Translations under genes and position numbers: made by a program
The notes under the pieces: model-generated
What the model was told of the DNA's origin: nothing
What the model saw: the letters and a program-made list of their open reading frames with translations, nothing else
The model's database searches: none
Shown here: piece after piece, positions 40,233 through 47,641 of the stretch
Layout: each line of letters opens with the position of its first letter
How positions within the stretch are numbered: the stretch's first letter is position 1
Assembly (NCBI GenBank): GCA_048498995.1
Contig: JBEHWX010000040.1
Location: 1 to 47,641, forward strand
Reading direction: 5' to 3'
DNA from: JBEHWX01 sp048498995
GTDB lineage: Bacteria; Bacteroidota; Ignavibacteria; OLB7
Length of the DNA: 47,641 bases

Positions 40233-41306
40233 ATGTTCGGGAAGCCCGTTCGGGCTGTTCCCCCTTCCAACATCATTATCGTGACCGTGATCGACCCGGC
40301 GGAATTCCGGATGTTCGGCGACTGGGCCTGGCTGGTGATCGGGCGCTTTCACCGGCAGGCCCTGGAGGCCGAGCAGCGCGTGCGCGGCGGCTGGGCCCCG
40401 GAGGATGTGCGGCGCCTGCGCGCGGCGCACCGCCGGCTCCGGTTCGTGCTCGAGCTGTTCGCCCCCGCCGTCAGGATGCCCGGGAAGGTCGTCCCGGAGC
40501 GGTTCGCCGGCTTTGCCCGCGTGATCGGCCGGCTGCGCGATCACGATATCCTCGACGAGACGATCGCCCGCTCGACCGCGACCGGAATCTCCGACGCCGA
40601 GCGGGACGCCGCGGACATGATCCGGATGCACGTGCGCCACGCCCGGCGCGGCCGGCTGCGGCGCGTAGAGCGGATGCTCGACGGCGGAAAGTATCGCGGA
40701 ACGATGGAGGCGCTCGGCGTATGGGTGGCGTATCCGAGAATGCATCCGGTGGCGACGCTGCCGATGACCTCGGTGCTGCCGGATCTGCTGCTGCCGCCGC
40801 TGGCGCGGCTCTGGGTTCATCCCGCCTGGCTGATCCCCTCGCCGAGGCTGCGCGTCCGCGGGGGGGCCAGCACGCCGGAGATCGAGGCGCTCCACGCGCT
40901 CCGGCGGCGCACGCGCAACGTCCGCTACCTCCTCGAGATCTTCCTCCCCTTCTATCCCCCCGAGCTCGCTCTCTTCCTCGATGATCTGATCGGCATCCAG
41001 ACGGCGATCGGTGGTCTACAGGACGATACGCTCCTGCCGGAGTATCTCCGCGAGCATTTCGGTCGGGATCTCGACGGCGCGCTCCCGGGATTCGCCGCCA
41101 GCGATGCCGCGCGCGGCCACGATCTGCGCCTCGAGTGGGAAGCGCTCCGGGAGCGTTATCTCCAGGCGGAGCGCCGCGGGGATATTCGCGCGCTCCTGAA
41201 CGAGCCGACCCCACCGGCCCACCTTCCGAAGCCGCTCCGACGGATGGCCCGTCGCTGGGTGCGCCATCAGCTCGCCCGCCGGAGCGATCAGGCGCGCACG
41301 CCGTAG
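40233..41306 (+). CDS. CHAD-domain protein
   Basis: The product has 357 residues from ATG 40233. It is a helical, Arg/His-rich CHAD protein with two repeats. The first contains VRRLRAAHRRLRFVLELF and RLRDHDILDE; the second contains LHALRRRTRNVRYLLEIF and GGLQDDTLLPEYL. The basic helices bind polyphosphate in studied CHAD proteins. The start is uncertain: ATG 40233 has AAGG nearby, but a hairpin sits just inside; GTG 40281 and ATG 40311 are in frame and would still keep the domain. Its 3' end overlaps the convergent FkbM gene by 19 bases. It lies divergent from the M1 peptidase. Confidence 0.8.
   Translation: MFGKPVRAVPPSNIIIVTVIDPAEFRMFGDWAWLVIGRFHRQALEAEQRVRGGWAPEDVRRLRAAHRRLRFVLELFAPAVRMPGKVVPERFAGFARVIGRLRDHDILDETIARSTATGISDAERDAADMIRMHVRHARRGRLRRVERMLDGGKYRGTMEALGVWVAYPRMHPVATLPMTSVLPDLLLPPLARLWVHPAWLIPSPRLRVRGGASTPEIEALHALRRRTRNVRYLLEIFLPFYPPELALFLDDLIGIQTAIGGLQDDTLLPEYLREHFGRDLDGALPGFAASDAARGHDLRLEWEALRERYLQAERRGDIRALLNEPTPPAHLPKPLRRMARRWVRHQLARRSDQARTP
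40239..40262. repeat. Hairpin near the CHAD gene start
   Basis: GGGAAGCCCG and CGGGC-TG-TTCCC pair into a 10-bp stem with a 2-base bulge, 6 bases after the ATG at 40233. If the true start is downstream (40281 or 40311), this would be a leader hairpin. Confidence 0.6.
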
Positions 41307-42088
41307 AGGTAGCCGAACCGTGGATCGCGGTCCGGACGGACGCGCACGCGGAACCCTGCGCCGCGGAGCAGCTCGGCAAGCTCCTCGTGATCGAGCTCCG
41401 ACCAGCCGTCGTGATACTCGACGGCGATCTTCCCCACCTTCGGCAGAAGCTCCGCGCCGGCGCTCAGAAACGCCCCCTCCGCCCCCTCGCAATCGACCTT
41501 CAGGAAATCGATACGCTCCAGCCGGTTCTCCCGCAGGATCGCGGCGAGCGTCACCATCGGCACCTCGAGCTCGGCACCGGCCGCGCCGCCGATGGCCGCG
41601 AGCGCTCCGCCGACGCTGTACTCGCCACGTCGCATCCGACAGCTCCCCTCCCGATCGCCGACGGCCGCCCGGTGGACGCTCACGTTAGCCGCGCCGTTGC
41701 GCTCCACGTTCCGGCGGAGCAGCGCCACGTTCTCCGGCATCGGCTCGTAGGCATGCACCGCGCCGGCGGTGGCGCGCGCCGCGTGGAGCGTGAAGGTGCC
41801 GACGTGCGCGCCGATATCCACCACGACATCGGCCGGGCCGATCGGAAGCTCCACCGGCGTGTAGGCGCGGTCGCGCACTACTTCGTGGACGGTGGCCAGG
41901 AGCGTGCGGATCTCGGGAGCGGTGATCTCGGTGCCGTCGCGCAGAACCCCGGTGGCCGGCGCGCTCCCGCGCGCGAGCGCGCCGAGCACGGCCAGCCCGT
42001 TCCGGTACTCTGTCAGGGCACGGAAGGCATTGCGGAGAAATCGTCGGGAAGTGCCGACCCAATGATGGAGGATTGTCCTGCGCGCCAC
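41288..42088 (-). CDS. FkbM-family methyltransferase
   Basis: The product has 266 residues from GTG 42088. The SAM-binding motif VVVDIGAHVGTFTLHAAR is followed by VHAYEPMPENVALLRRNVERNG in pieces. The FkbM signature FLKVDCEGAE then appears, with VEYHDGWSEL and a closing YGVRA. Family members O-methylate sugars, polyketides or lipids; the target here is unknown. No ATG is available near the domain start, so GTG 42088 is a guess; the frame stays open into the neighbouring gene. It probably ends the operon with the two membrane proteins upstream, and its 3' end overlaps the CHAD gene on the other strand. Confidence 0.82.
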   Translation of the reverse strand: MARRTILHHWVGTSRRFLRNAFRALTEYRNGLAVLGALARGSAPATGVLRDGTEITAPEIRTLLATVHEVVRDRAYTPVELPIGPADVVVDIGAHVGTFTLHAARATAGAVHAYEPMPENVALLRRNVERNGAANVSVHRAAVGDREGSCRMRRGEYSVGGALAAIGGAAGAELEVPMVTLAAILRENRLERIDFLKVDCEGAEGAFLSAGAELLPKVGKIAVEYHDGWSELDHEELAELLRGAGFRVRVRPDRDPRFGYLYGVRA

Positions 42089-42135
42089 GTTGGAATGGAG
42101 TGTCCGATGAGGAAGAGATGCGTCGGTGGGCCCGC

Positions 42136-42843
42136 TCAGGAGATCATCCAGTAGATCTTCGCCCCGATCGCCAGGGTAACCAGCGTCACACGCAAGTATG
42201 GGAACCGCGGCCGCGCCACCGCCGGATCGTTGGAGACCGACCACGCGCCACGCACCAGGAGGATGACGGCCGCGATACCGGTGGGGATCGCGATCGCCGG
42301 CGTGCGCGCCAGCAGCGCCACCAGGAAGATGGCGCCGAACCCGACGCCGAAGAGCGTGGGATACTTCTCGGCAAGGCTCATGTAGATCCGGGGCATGACC
42401 GAAAAGCGCCGGCCGATCTCCGCGCGCAGAGCCTCGCCGTTCTCGATCCCGTCCGGGATATCGATCAGCACTCTTCCATCGATTCCGCGCAGGATCATCT
42501 CGCCGCCCGCGTCACGCTCGGCATGGTCGACCGTTGCGAAGAGGATTGCGCGATCCGTTCTTTTGCCTCTGGCGCGAACGAGCCGATCGTTCTGGAGGAT
42601 GTACCGCGTCGAGCGCGCGCTTCGGGCGGTCATGATCGGAAACACGATCATGAAGATGACGACGAAGGGGATGATCACCAGCGCGGCGGCGATCATCCCG
42701 TTGCGATCGTCGACGAGCCCGCGACTGTTCAGCACCGGGAGGAAGAGCATGATGCCGAACACGCCGACGAACAGCAGCACGGTGAGCGACGACCTGCGCG
42801 CGAGCGCGCCGGCGGCCTCGGGTGTCAGCGGGAACTCGTTCAT
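42136..42843 (-). CDS. Membrane protein with PH-like domain between two helix pairs (paralogue B)
   Basis: The 235-residue product has two N-terminal helices (LTVLLFVGVFGIMLFLPVL, MIAAALVIIPFVVIFMIVFPI). A soluble middle of about 90 residues follows (RYILQNDRLVRARGKRTDR, ILFATVDHAERDAGGEMILRG in pieces), then more helices (FGVGFGAIFLVALLA, AIPTGIAAVILLV, VTLVTLAIGAKIYWM). The middle has the strand pattern of a bacterial PH-like domain. The same arrangement is found in the gene immediately upstream (24 bases), so they look like diverged paralogues. I do not recognise a named family, and the function is unknown. Confidence 0.68.
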   Translation of the reverse strand: MNEFPLTPEAAGALARRSSLTVLLFVGVFGIMLFLPVLNSRGLVDDRNGMIAAALVIIPFVVIFMIVFPIMTARSARSTRYILQNDRLVRARGKRTDRAILFATVDHAERDAGGEMILRGIDGRVLIDIPDGIENGEALRAEIGRRFSVMPRIYMSLAEKYPTLFGVGFGAIFLVALLARTPAIAIPTGIAAVILLVRGAWSVSNDPAVARPRFPYLRVTLVTLAIGAKIYWMIS

Positions 42844-42866
42844 GCGCGGTGTCGGATGATCGAAGT

Positions 42867-43577
42867 TCAGTGAAAAACGCCGAGCGCGACCAATGCTCGC
42901 AGGATCGCAACGGCCCCCATCCCCCCAATCATCACCATCTGACGCCTCGACAGGCTCCCTTCCCCTCCGACGCGACGCATATGCAGTATGGCCACCACGA
43001 TCCACGCCACGGCCACGATCGCCAGAGGCACGACAACGGCCGGCGCGGTGAAGAAGAAGAGGGAGAAGAATGCCAGCACTCCCACAACCGAGAATACCGT
43101 GAGAAGCCGCTCGTTGCCAGCATGGCCGGTACTCGGAGCAAGCCCTCCGACGACGCGCCCAAGCTCGGCGCGCAGCTCGTCGATGCCGTCGAGTCCCGAC
43201 GGGATGTCGAGCCTCGCGCTGGCCGATTGGACGTGAAGATCTCCTTTCCCATCGACCTCCACCTTCCGGATATCCGATAACCGAATGGACATCGGGAACG
43301 ACCCTTGGCGCATGATTTCATCATCGGTCAGCACGAACGACAGGGAGTCGAGCACGGATTCGCTCTGCCTGCGGGCACGCGCGTACACGAAGAAGTAGAT
43401 GATGATCAGTGCCGCGTATGGAATCAGGGGAAGCACTCCGTCGATACGGGCTCCATTCCAGTACTGCGACAGGGCCACCAGGATAAAGATCGCGATGAAG
43501 AGGATCGGCATGACACGACGCGAGCGCCGCCGCAGCTTTTCCCGGGCATCCTCGCCGTAACGATACTCCCGCCTCAC
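42867..43577 (-). CDS. Membrane protein with PH-like domain between two helix pairs (paralogue A)
   Basis: The 236-residue product starts at GTG 43577, which overlaps the stop of the saccharopine-dehydrogenase-like gene (GTGA) and has a strong GGAGGAGG ribosome site just before it. Two helices (MPILFIAIFILVALSQYW, LPLIPYAALIIIYFFVYA) precede a soluble middle (SFVLTDDEIMRQGSFPMS, LSDIRKVEVDGKGDLHVQ, RLDIPSGLDGIDELRAELG). Two or more helices follow (LLTVFSVVGVLAFFSLFFF, PLAIVAVAWIVVAIL). The middle parallels that of the downstream gene (IDIPDGIENGEALRAEIG). Function unknown. Translational coupling to the dehydrogenase suggests a shared job or regulation. Confidence 0.7.
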   Translation of the reverse strand: MRREYRYGEDAREKLRRRSRRVMPILFIAIFILVALSQYWNGARIDGVLPLIPYAALIIIYFFVYARARRQSESVLDSLSFVLTDDEIMRQGSFPMSIRLSDIRKVEVDGKGDLHVQSASARLDIPSGLDGIDELRAELGRVVGGLAPSTGHAGNERLLTVFSVVGVLAFFSLFFFTAPAVVVPLAIVAVAWIVVAILHMRRVGGEGSLSRRQMVMIGGMGAVAILRALVALGVFH

Positions 43578-44770
43578 GCCTCCTCCTTCACCCGCTGGCC
43601 GTTCCGACCGTCGATCCGGTAGTAGTCGAAGTGGATGTTCACCGCGGCCAGCTCCTCGATCAGGCGATCGAAGCGCGCGCCGGTGAAGATCAGTTCCGGC
43701 GTCTGAAGCCCGGTCTCGGTGATCTCCCCCGCCGCGATCATCCGCGCGGCAATGGCGCCGGTGAACGCGGTGGTGCGGGCCATCGAGGTGAAGCCGAGCG
43801 TCTCGTCGTAGCGGTCGACCATGTCGGCGCCGAGCGTCACCGGCTGCCCATCCCTGGTGCCGATCACCTCGACGCGGAACAGGGTGATGTCGTGCTCCCC
43901 CTCCTGCAGCTTCACGTGCGGGAAGAGCACCTCGTCGACCACGCGCTTCGGAATCACCTGCACGCCGTCGACCGTCACCGGATCGGTGCCGAGCAGGCCG
44001 AGGTCGTTCAGCACGGTCGCCTTGGCGGCATAGCCGGGCCAGCGGACGGTCTTCTGCGTGGCGCGGCGAAGTCCGGCCAGCTCCGGAAGGTCGAGCAGCC
44101 AGGGGATCACCCCTTCGTTCCACGACTCGCACTCCCCCACTCCCTCGAAGCCGATCGTCTCCACCTCGGAATAGCGCGGGGCGAACGACGGCTCGCCGTC
44201 GGCGACCACCAGGGCCGGAATGCGCCGCAGCGGAAGCTGCTTGCCGCCGAAGACGATCCGGTAGCCGAGCGGTCCGGTGGGATGCTCCGGGATGCCTCCG
44301 CAGTGGATCCGAAGCTCCTCCACGTTGTCGAGCCGCGCGGCCAGATGGCGAGCCATGATCTCGGTGAGCCCCGGCTCCAGTCCGCATCCGATCAGCAGCA
44401 GGCTGCCGGCGGCCTCCGCCTCGCTCCGAAGCCGCGCGCGCTCCTCCTCGTCCGGAATGGCCAGATCGACCACCGGCACGCGGACCGACATCGCCTCGCG
44501 GAAGGCGAGCATGCTCACGGTCCAGGGGAGCGCCGTCAGGATCGCGTCCTGGCCGGACATCGCCTGGGCGGCGCGCTCGGCGTCCCCCAGGTCGAGCTGG
44601 AGCGGCCGGATCTTCCCGCCGACGCCGAGCGCTTCGAGCTTGGCGCGGCAGGCTTCCAGTTGCGCGGCATCGGCGTCGCAGATGGTGACGTCGGTAACGG
44701 CCGGATCGATGGCGGCGTTGTAGGCGGCGGCGGGGCCCATCAGGCCGACGCCGATGATCATGATCTTCAT
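43574..44770 (-). CDS. Saccharopine dehydrogenase family protein (lysine 6-dehydrogenase-like)
   Basis: The 398-residue product begins with a nucleotide-binding motif MIIGVGLMGPAAAYNAA (GxGxxG). The family segments DAILTALPWTVSMLAF, LLIGCGLEPGLTEIMA and RIHCGGIPEHPTGPLGYRIVF follow, and then TLGADMVDRYDETLGFTSMARTTAF in pieces. It is an NAD(P)-dependent oxidoreductase with the saccharopine-dehydrogenase fold. Among relatives, lysine 6-dehydrogenase and carboxynorspermidine synthase are candidates, but I cannot choose between them. It heads an operon with two PH-like membrane proteins and, probably, the FkbM methyltransferase. Confidence 0.83.
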   Translation of the reverse strand: MKIMIIGVGLMGPAAAYNAAIDPAVTDVTICDADAAQLEACRAKLEALGVGGKIRPLQLDLGDAERAAQAMSGQDAILTALPWTVSMLAFREAMSVRVPVVDLAIPDEEERARLRSEAEAAGSLLLIGCGLEPGLTEIMARHLAARLDNVEELRIHCGGIPEHPTGPLGYRIVFGGKQLPLRRIPALVVADGEPSFAPRYSEVETIGFEGVGECESWNEGVIPWLLDLPELAGLRRATQKTVRWPGYAAKATVLNDLGLLGTDPVTVDGVQVIPKRVVDEVLFPHVKLQEGEHDITLFRVEVIGTRDGQPVTLGADMVDRYDETLGFTSMARTTAFTGAIAARMIAAGEITETGLQTPELIFTGARFDRLIEELAAVNIHFDYYRIDGRNGQRVKEEA

Positions 44771-44860
44771 GCGGGTGCGGATTGTTCGGTTGAGGACGAC
44801 AGAGCCGCAAGATAGATCAACGGCGGCGAGAATGCCGAATGGCGCGGCGCAAAAGCCGGC

Positions 44861-44906
44861 CGCCCCCTCCCGCGAGGCATCGCCGAGGAGATCCGGGGAG
44901 GGGGCG
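44861..44906 (-). terminator. Terminator of the TonB-dependent receptor gene
   Basis: An 11-bp perfect stem (CGCCCCCTCCC with GGGAGGGGGCG, 24-base loop) is followed on the minus strand by GCCGGCTTTTGC. It lies 12 bases past the receptor stop. Confidence 0.7.
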
Positions 44907-44917
44907 CATGGAGTGAT

Positions 44918-47242
44918 TCAGAATTCCGCGCTGACGCCGATCGAGGGGAGGATGCCGATGGCGCTCTCCTCGATCTGGCCGGAGCGGGTGCGGGCGTTCC
45001 AGCGCGGAGGGGATTGATTCTTACGATTGTAGATGTTCTGCACGTCGACGTAGGTGATCAGGCTCCAGTCGCCGACCGCCCAGCGCCGGTCCACGCGCAC
45101 GTCGAGCGCGTGGGTCGCGGCCAGCCGCTCGGCGTTGTACCGGCTCACCACCTGATAGCCGAAGCTCGGATCGCCGGTCGCGTCGATCGGCGTGTAGGGG
45201 CGCCCTGAGGCGTAGCGGAACTTGACCCCGAACTCCCATTCGTCACTCAGCTGATAGCCCCCGCTCACGTTGAAGATCACCCGCTGATCGAAGCTGCTCG
45301 GGCGCTCCATGCCGTCGAGCGGCGTGAAGCGGGAGACGTTCCAGGAAAGGCTCGCGGTGCCGTAGCAGCGGATCTCGGAGAGCTTCTTCTGCAGGAGCAG
45401 CTCCACGCCGTAGGCGCGCCCGCGCCCCACGCTGCCGAGCGGCTCCAGCCCGAAGGAGGCGAACCCGTCGTCGGCGCCGCCGAAGTCCGCGCCGGTGTTG
45501 GCCAGCACCAGGTAGGGACGCCCGAGGCTGGCCGGATAGTCCGCGTAGCGCTTGTAGTAGCCCTCCACGCTCACCCGCAGATCCTCGGCGAGCACCCGCT
45601 CGAGCCCGGCCACCGCCACGTCGGTCCTGATACCGTCGAGCCGGCGATTGGCGTCGTTGGCGGCCAGCCAGATATAGGAAGGCGTCTGGTAATAGCGGCC
45701 GGCGCTCAGGTTGAGCGTCGTCATCCCGCCGAGCGCCTGGCTCAGCGAGGCGCGCAGCGCCGGCATCAGGCCATGCTCGATGCCGGAGAAATAATCGAGA
45801 CGTCCGCCGAGGTTGATCCGGAGCGCGTCGAAGAAGAGCCGCGATATCTGTCCGTAGACCGCCCCCTTGGTGAAGTTGTCGTTCGGCGCCACGTCGAGCG
45901 AGGCGCCGGGAGCGTCGAGAAAGATCTCGGCATCGAGCCGGATCGCGCGTCCCTGCGCGCCGAAGGAGATCTCGGTGGCCGGATCCGGGAGGAGCGCGGC
46001 GTCCACGCGGAGATTCAGCTCGTCCTCGGTGGAGCGATTCCGGAAGATCGGGCGTCCGAGCGTGTCGGCCTGTCCGAAGCGGTAGGCAACGAGGGTGCGC
46101 CCGAGCGTGGCGTTCAGATAGCCCCCCTCGAACAGGTGCTTCCAGGTGACGCCGGCCACGAGCTGATCCTGCGAGTTGTCGAGGATCCGGGAGTTGTCGA
46201 ACCGGTCGTCCTCGTCGCGATCGAAGCGGCGGATGCGGTCGACCACGCCGATGGCCACCGCCGAGAGCCGATCGCCGGAGGAGAGCCGGTAATCGGCCTT
46301 GCCGAAGAAGTCCCAGTACTCCGGCACGAACGCCAGCCCGGCCGCGCGGAAAATCAGGTCCAGATAGCTGCGGCGGGCCGAGAAGAGAAAGCTCCCGCGC
46401 TCGGAGAACGGCCCTTCCAGGTTGAGCCCGAACTGCGTGGCGGAGATCGTGGCCTTCCCGCCGAGCCGGTCGTCGCGTCCGTCGCGCAGGGCGATGTCGA
46501 GCACGCTCGAGATCCTGTCGCCGTAGCGGACGCCGAAGCCGCCGGTGTTGAAGGTCGTGCTCCTGACGAAGTCCAGATTGATGAAGGAGAGCGGCCCGCC
46601 GCCGGAGCCCTGGGTGCCGAAGTGATTGATGTTCGGCGCCTCGATGTTGTCGATCAGGTAGAGGTTCTCCGAGGGAGCCCCGCCGCGCACCAGCAGATCG
46701 TTCCGGGAGTTGGAGACCTGCGCCACCCCGGGCAGCGCCGAGATTGCGCGCACCACGTCCTCGAACCCTCCGGGGAGACGACGGATCTCCTCGTTGGAGA
46801 GGGTAAGCTGGCTGACGGCCGCGTCGGCGCTCTTCTCGAAGTATTCCGGACGGACCACCACCTCCTTTCCCTGCGTCGCGCTCTGGCGCAGCTCGATGGT
46901 CAGGTCGTACGGGCGGACGTTGGAGACGACGATATCGGTGCGGACGACCGGCTCATAGCCGACGGCGCTTGCGCGGACGCGATAGGTGCCGGCCGGCAGC
47001 CCGCCGATCCTGAAGCGCCCCTCGCGGTCGGCCACGGCGCCGGCGCGGGTATCGAGCACCTGCACGGTGGCGCCGACCACCGGCTCCTGCGTCGCCTGAT
47101 CGATCACCTGGCCGACGATGCCGATCGCCTGTTCACCGGAGCGGGTGGATTGCGTGGAAGCGGATTGCGCGTATGCCGATTGCGCCGATGCGGCTCCCGC
47201 CATCACAACGAGAGCGAGGAGGATGTTGACTGAGATTCTCAT
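44918..47242 (-). CDS. TonB-dependent receptor with carboxypeptidase-regulatory-like N-terminal domain
   Basis: The 774-residue outer-membrane receptor starts with a signal peptide (ILLALVVMAGAASAQ). A Ser/Gln-rich stretch follows, then a beta domain at about 40-120 (GIVGQVIDQATQEPVVGATVQV) common in Bacteroidota receptors. The plug at about 125-245 has the typical LRRLPGGFEDVV-like and NDLLVRGGAPSENLYLIDNI (residues cut) segments. A 22-strand-type barrel ends in phenylalanine (GVSAEF). The gene is preceded by AGGA and followed by a terminator. It would be energised by the ExbB/ExbD/TonB genes at 30653-34315. No ligand can be inferred; a SusD partner is absent, which argues against a glycan system. 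Confidence 0.9.
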   Translation of the reverse strand: MRISVNILLALVVMAGAASAQSAYAQSASTQSTRSGEQAIGIVGQVIDQATQEPVVGATVQVLDTRAGAVADREGRFRIGGLPAGTYRVRASAVGYEPVVRTDIVVSNVRPYDLTIELRQSATQGKEVVVRPEYFEKSADAAVSQLTLSNEEIRRLPGGFEDVVRAISALPGVAQVSNSRNDLLVRGGAPSENLYLIDNIEAPNINHFGTQGSGGGPLSFINLDFVRSTTFNTGGFGVRYGDRISSVLDIALRDGRDDRLGGKATISATQFGLNLEGPFSERGSFLFSARRSYLDLIFRAAGLAFVPEYWDFFGKADYRLSSGDRLSAVAIGVVDRIRRFDRDEDDRFDNSRILDNSQDQLVAGVTWKHLFEGGYLNATLGRTLVAYRFGQADTLGRPIFRNRSTEDELNLRVDAALLPDPATEISFGAQGRAIRLDAEIFLDAPGASLDVAPNDNFTKGAVYGQISRLFFDALRINLGGRLDYFSGIEHGLMPALRASLSQALGGMTTLNLSAGRYYQTPSYIWLAANDANRRLDGIRTDVAVAGLERVLAEDLRVSVEGYYKRYADYPASLGRPYLVLANTGADFGGADDGFASFGLEPLGSVGRGRAYGVELLLQKKLSEIRCYGTASLSWNVSRFTPLDGMERPSSFDQRVIFNVSGGYQLSDEWEFGVKFRYASGRPYTPIDATGDPSFGYQVVSRYNAERLAATHALDVRVDRRWAVGDWSLITYVDVQNIYNRKNQSPPRWNARTRSGQIEESAIGILPSIGVSAEF

Positions 47243-47337
47243 GACTTCCTGAACGCTGGAATTCGGTTCTCACAGCAGAACAACGGAGCGCCGGAAAGAG
47301 TTCTCCGTCGCAAAGATTCTTGCGCGAGAAACGACCG

Positions 47338-47366
47338 CGGGCGGGAACGTCCGCCGTCCCCGCCCG
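47338..47366 (-). terminator. Hairpin after the kmo gene
   Basis: An 8-bp stem (CGGGCGGG with CCCGCCCG, 13-base loop) lies 48 bases past the kmo stop. On the minus strand it is followed by CGGTCGTTTCTCG, a weak T-rich tail. Confidence 0.5.
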
Positions 47367-47386
47367 CTGGATGATCGAAGCCGCCG

Positions 47387-47413
47387 CGCCGGTACGCGAG
47401 CGCCGGTACGCGA
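47387..47413. repeat. 14-bp tandem duplication at the kmo stop
   Basis: CGCCGGTACGCGA occurs twice in a row (unit length 14), ending directly at the stop codon of the partial kmo gene. Confidence 0.8.
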
Positions 47414-47641
47414 TCACGCGCTGACGGTCTCGCCGCTGCCGAACAGGAGCGCCGCGGCGCTCTCGGCGCCGTTGTCGATCGCCTCCTCCACGCGGTCGAG
47501 CCCGAGCGTGTCGAGCAGCTGATCCTGGTTCCGCGCGCGTGCGCGCGCCTCGGCGTAGGGAATCGTGGTGAAGGTGACCATGGTGTAGAGCGGAATCCAG
47601 CGGTCCGGAAAGAGATCGTGCAGGCGAGCCTCGATCCGCTT
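47414..47641 (-). CDS. kmo: Kynurenine 3-monooxygenase, C-terminal end (5' part outside window)
   Basis: Reading the minus strand from the last base of the window gives 75 codons ending at TGA (47416-47414). The segment LHDLFPDRWIPLYTMVTFT, followed by IPYAEARARARNQDQLLD, matches the C-terminal end of kynurenine 3-monooxygenase. That FAD enzyme hydroxylates kynurenine in the tryptophan-to-NAD route found in many Bacteroidota. The FAD motifs lie outside the window. After the core match come about 35 further residues (VEEAIDNGAESAAALLFGSG). Partial, hence moderate certainty. Confidence 0.78.
   Translation of the reverse strand, partial: KRIEARLHDLFPDRWIPLYTMVTFTTIPYAEARARARNQDQLLDTLGLDRVEEAIDNGAESAAALLFGSGETVSA

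Noticed and set aside
1..47641. tRNA, rRNA, phage or insertion-sequence content
   Set aside because: I saw no tRNA cloverleaf, rRNA segment, transposase, integrase or terminal inverted repeats on reading both strands; a covariance or profile search would be needed to exclude small ones.

Overview
The window is a GC-rich bacterial chromosome segment with about 33 protein genes, no rRNA or tRNA that I can see, and no phage or insertion-sequence genes. Several things point to the Bacteroidota/Chlorobiota side of the FCB group: a secreted 1359-residue protein with a type IX secretion (T9SS) C-terminal sorting tail, an exbB-exbD-exbD-tonB cluster joined to a phosphate-binding-like lipoprotein and a TPR protein, an OmpA/PD40 envelope protein, a Bacteroides-like serine palmitoyltransferase, and AT-rich TTG-N19..21-TAnnTT promoter-like sites. 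The high GC suggests a Kapabacteria- or Ignavibacteria-like lineage. That placement is inference, because no rRNA is present.

Layout. 1-1849 (+): the end of a PPK2 polyphosphate kinase, then a B12-binding radical SAM protein. 2135-7730 (-): a DUF4153 membrane protein and a three-gene efflux/ABC block (periplasmic adaptor plus two FtsX-like permeases, no ATPase). 7892-17232 (+): MsrP, GatC, KdsB, a serine palmitoyltransferase fused to a GNAT-type acyltransferase, a two-domain methyltransferase/methylene-THF reductase, and an HpnE-like FAD oxidoreductase. 17502-28949 (-): envelope and surface proteins (small beta-barrel, T9SS cargo, OmpA/PD40 protein, DUF1573 protein, TPR protein). 29121-34984 (-): PBP-like lipoprotein, small membrane protein, two TonB proteins, two ExbD, ExbB and a STAS-domain protein. 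35162-39978 (-): peptidase-MA-like protein, Dtd, PrmC and an M1 peptidase. 40233-41306 (+): a CHAD protein. 41288-47641 (-): FkbM methyltransferase, two related membrane proteins, a saccharopine-dehydrogenase-like enzyme, a TonB-dependent receptor and the C-terminal end of kynurenine 3-monooxygenase.

How the genes fit together. Most of the window serves the Gram-negative envelope: Kdo activation (KdsB), sphingolipid and possibly hopanoid-type lipid synthesis, TonB energisation with a TonB-dependent receptor, OmpA anchoring, T9SS export and periplasmic methionine repair (MsrP). Housekeeping genes (gatC, prmC, dtd, folate/methyl metabolism) lie between these blocks.

The two most unusual genes are neighbours. 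At 11139-13655, serine palmitoyltransferase and a putative N-acyltransferase share one polypeptide, which would make a candidate one-protein route to an N-acylated sphingoid base. At 13917-15770 the homocysteine-methyltransferase half of a MetF-fusion enzyme has lost all three zinc-binding cysteines. Intergenic stretches over 300 bases are described individually; most hold only terminators, promoter-like sites or short repeats.
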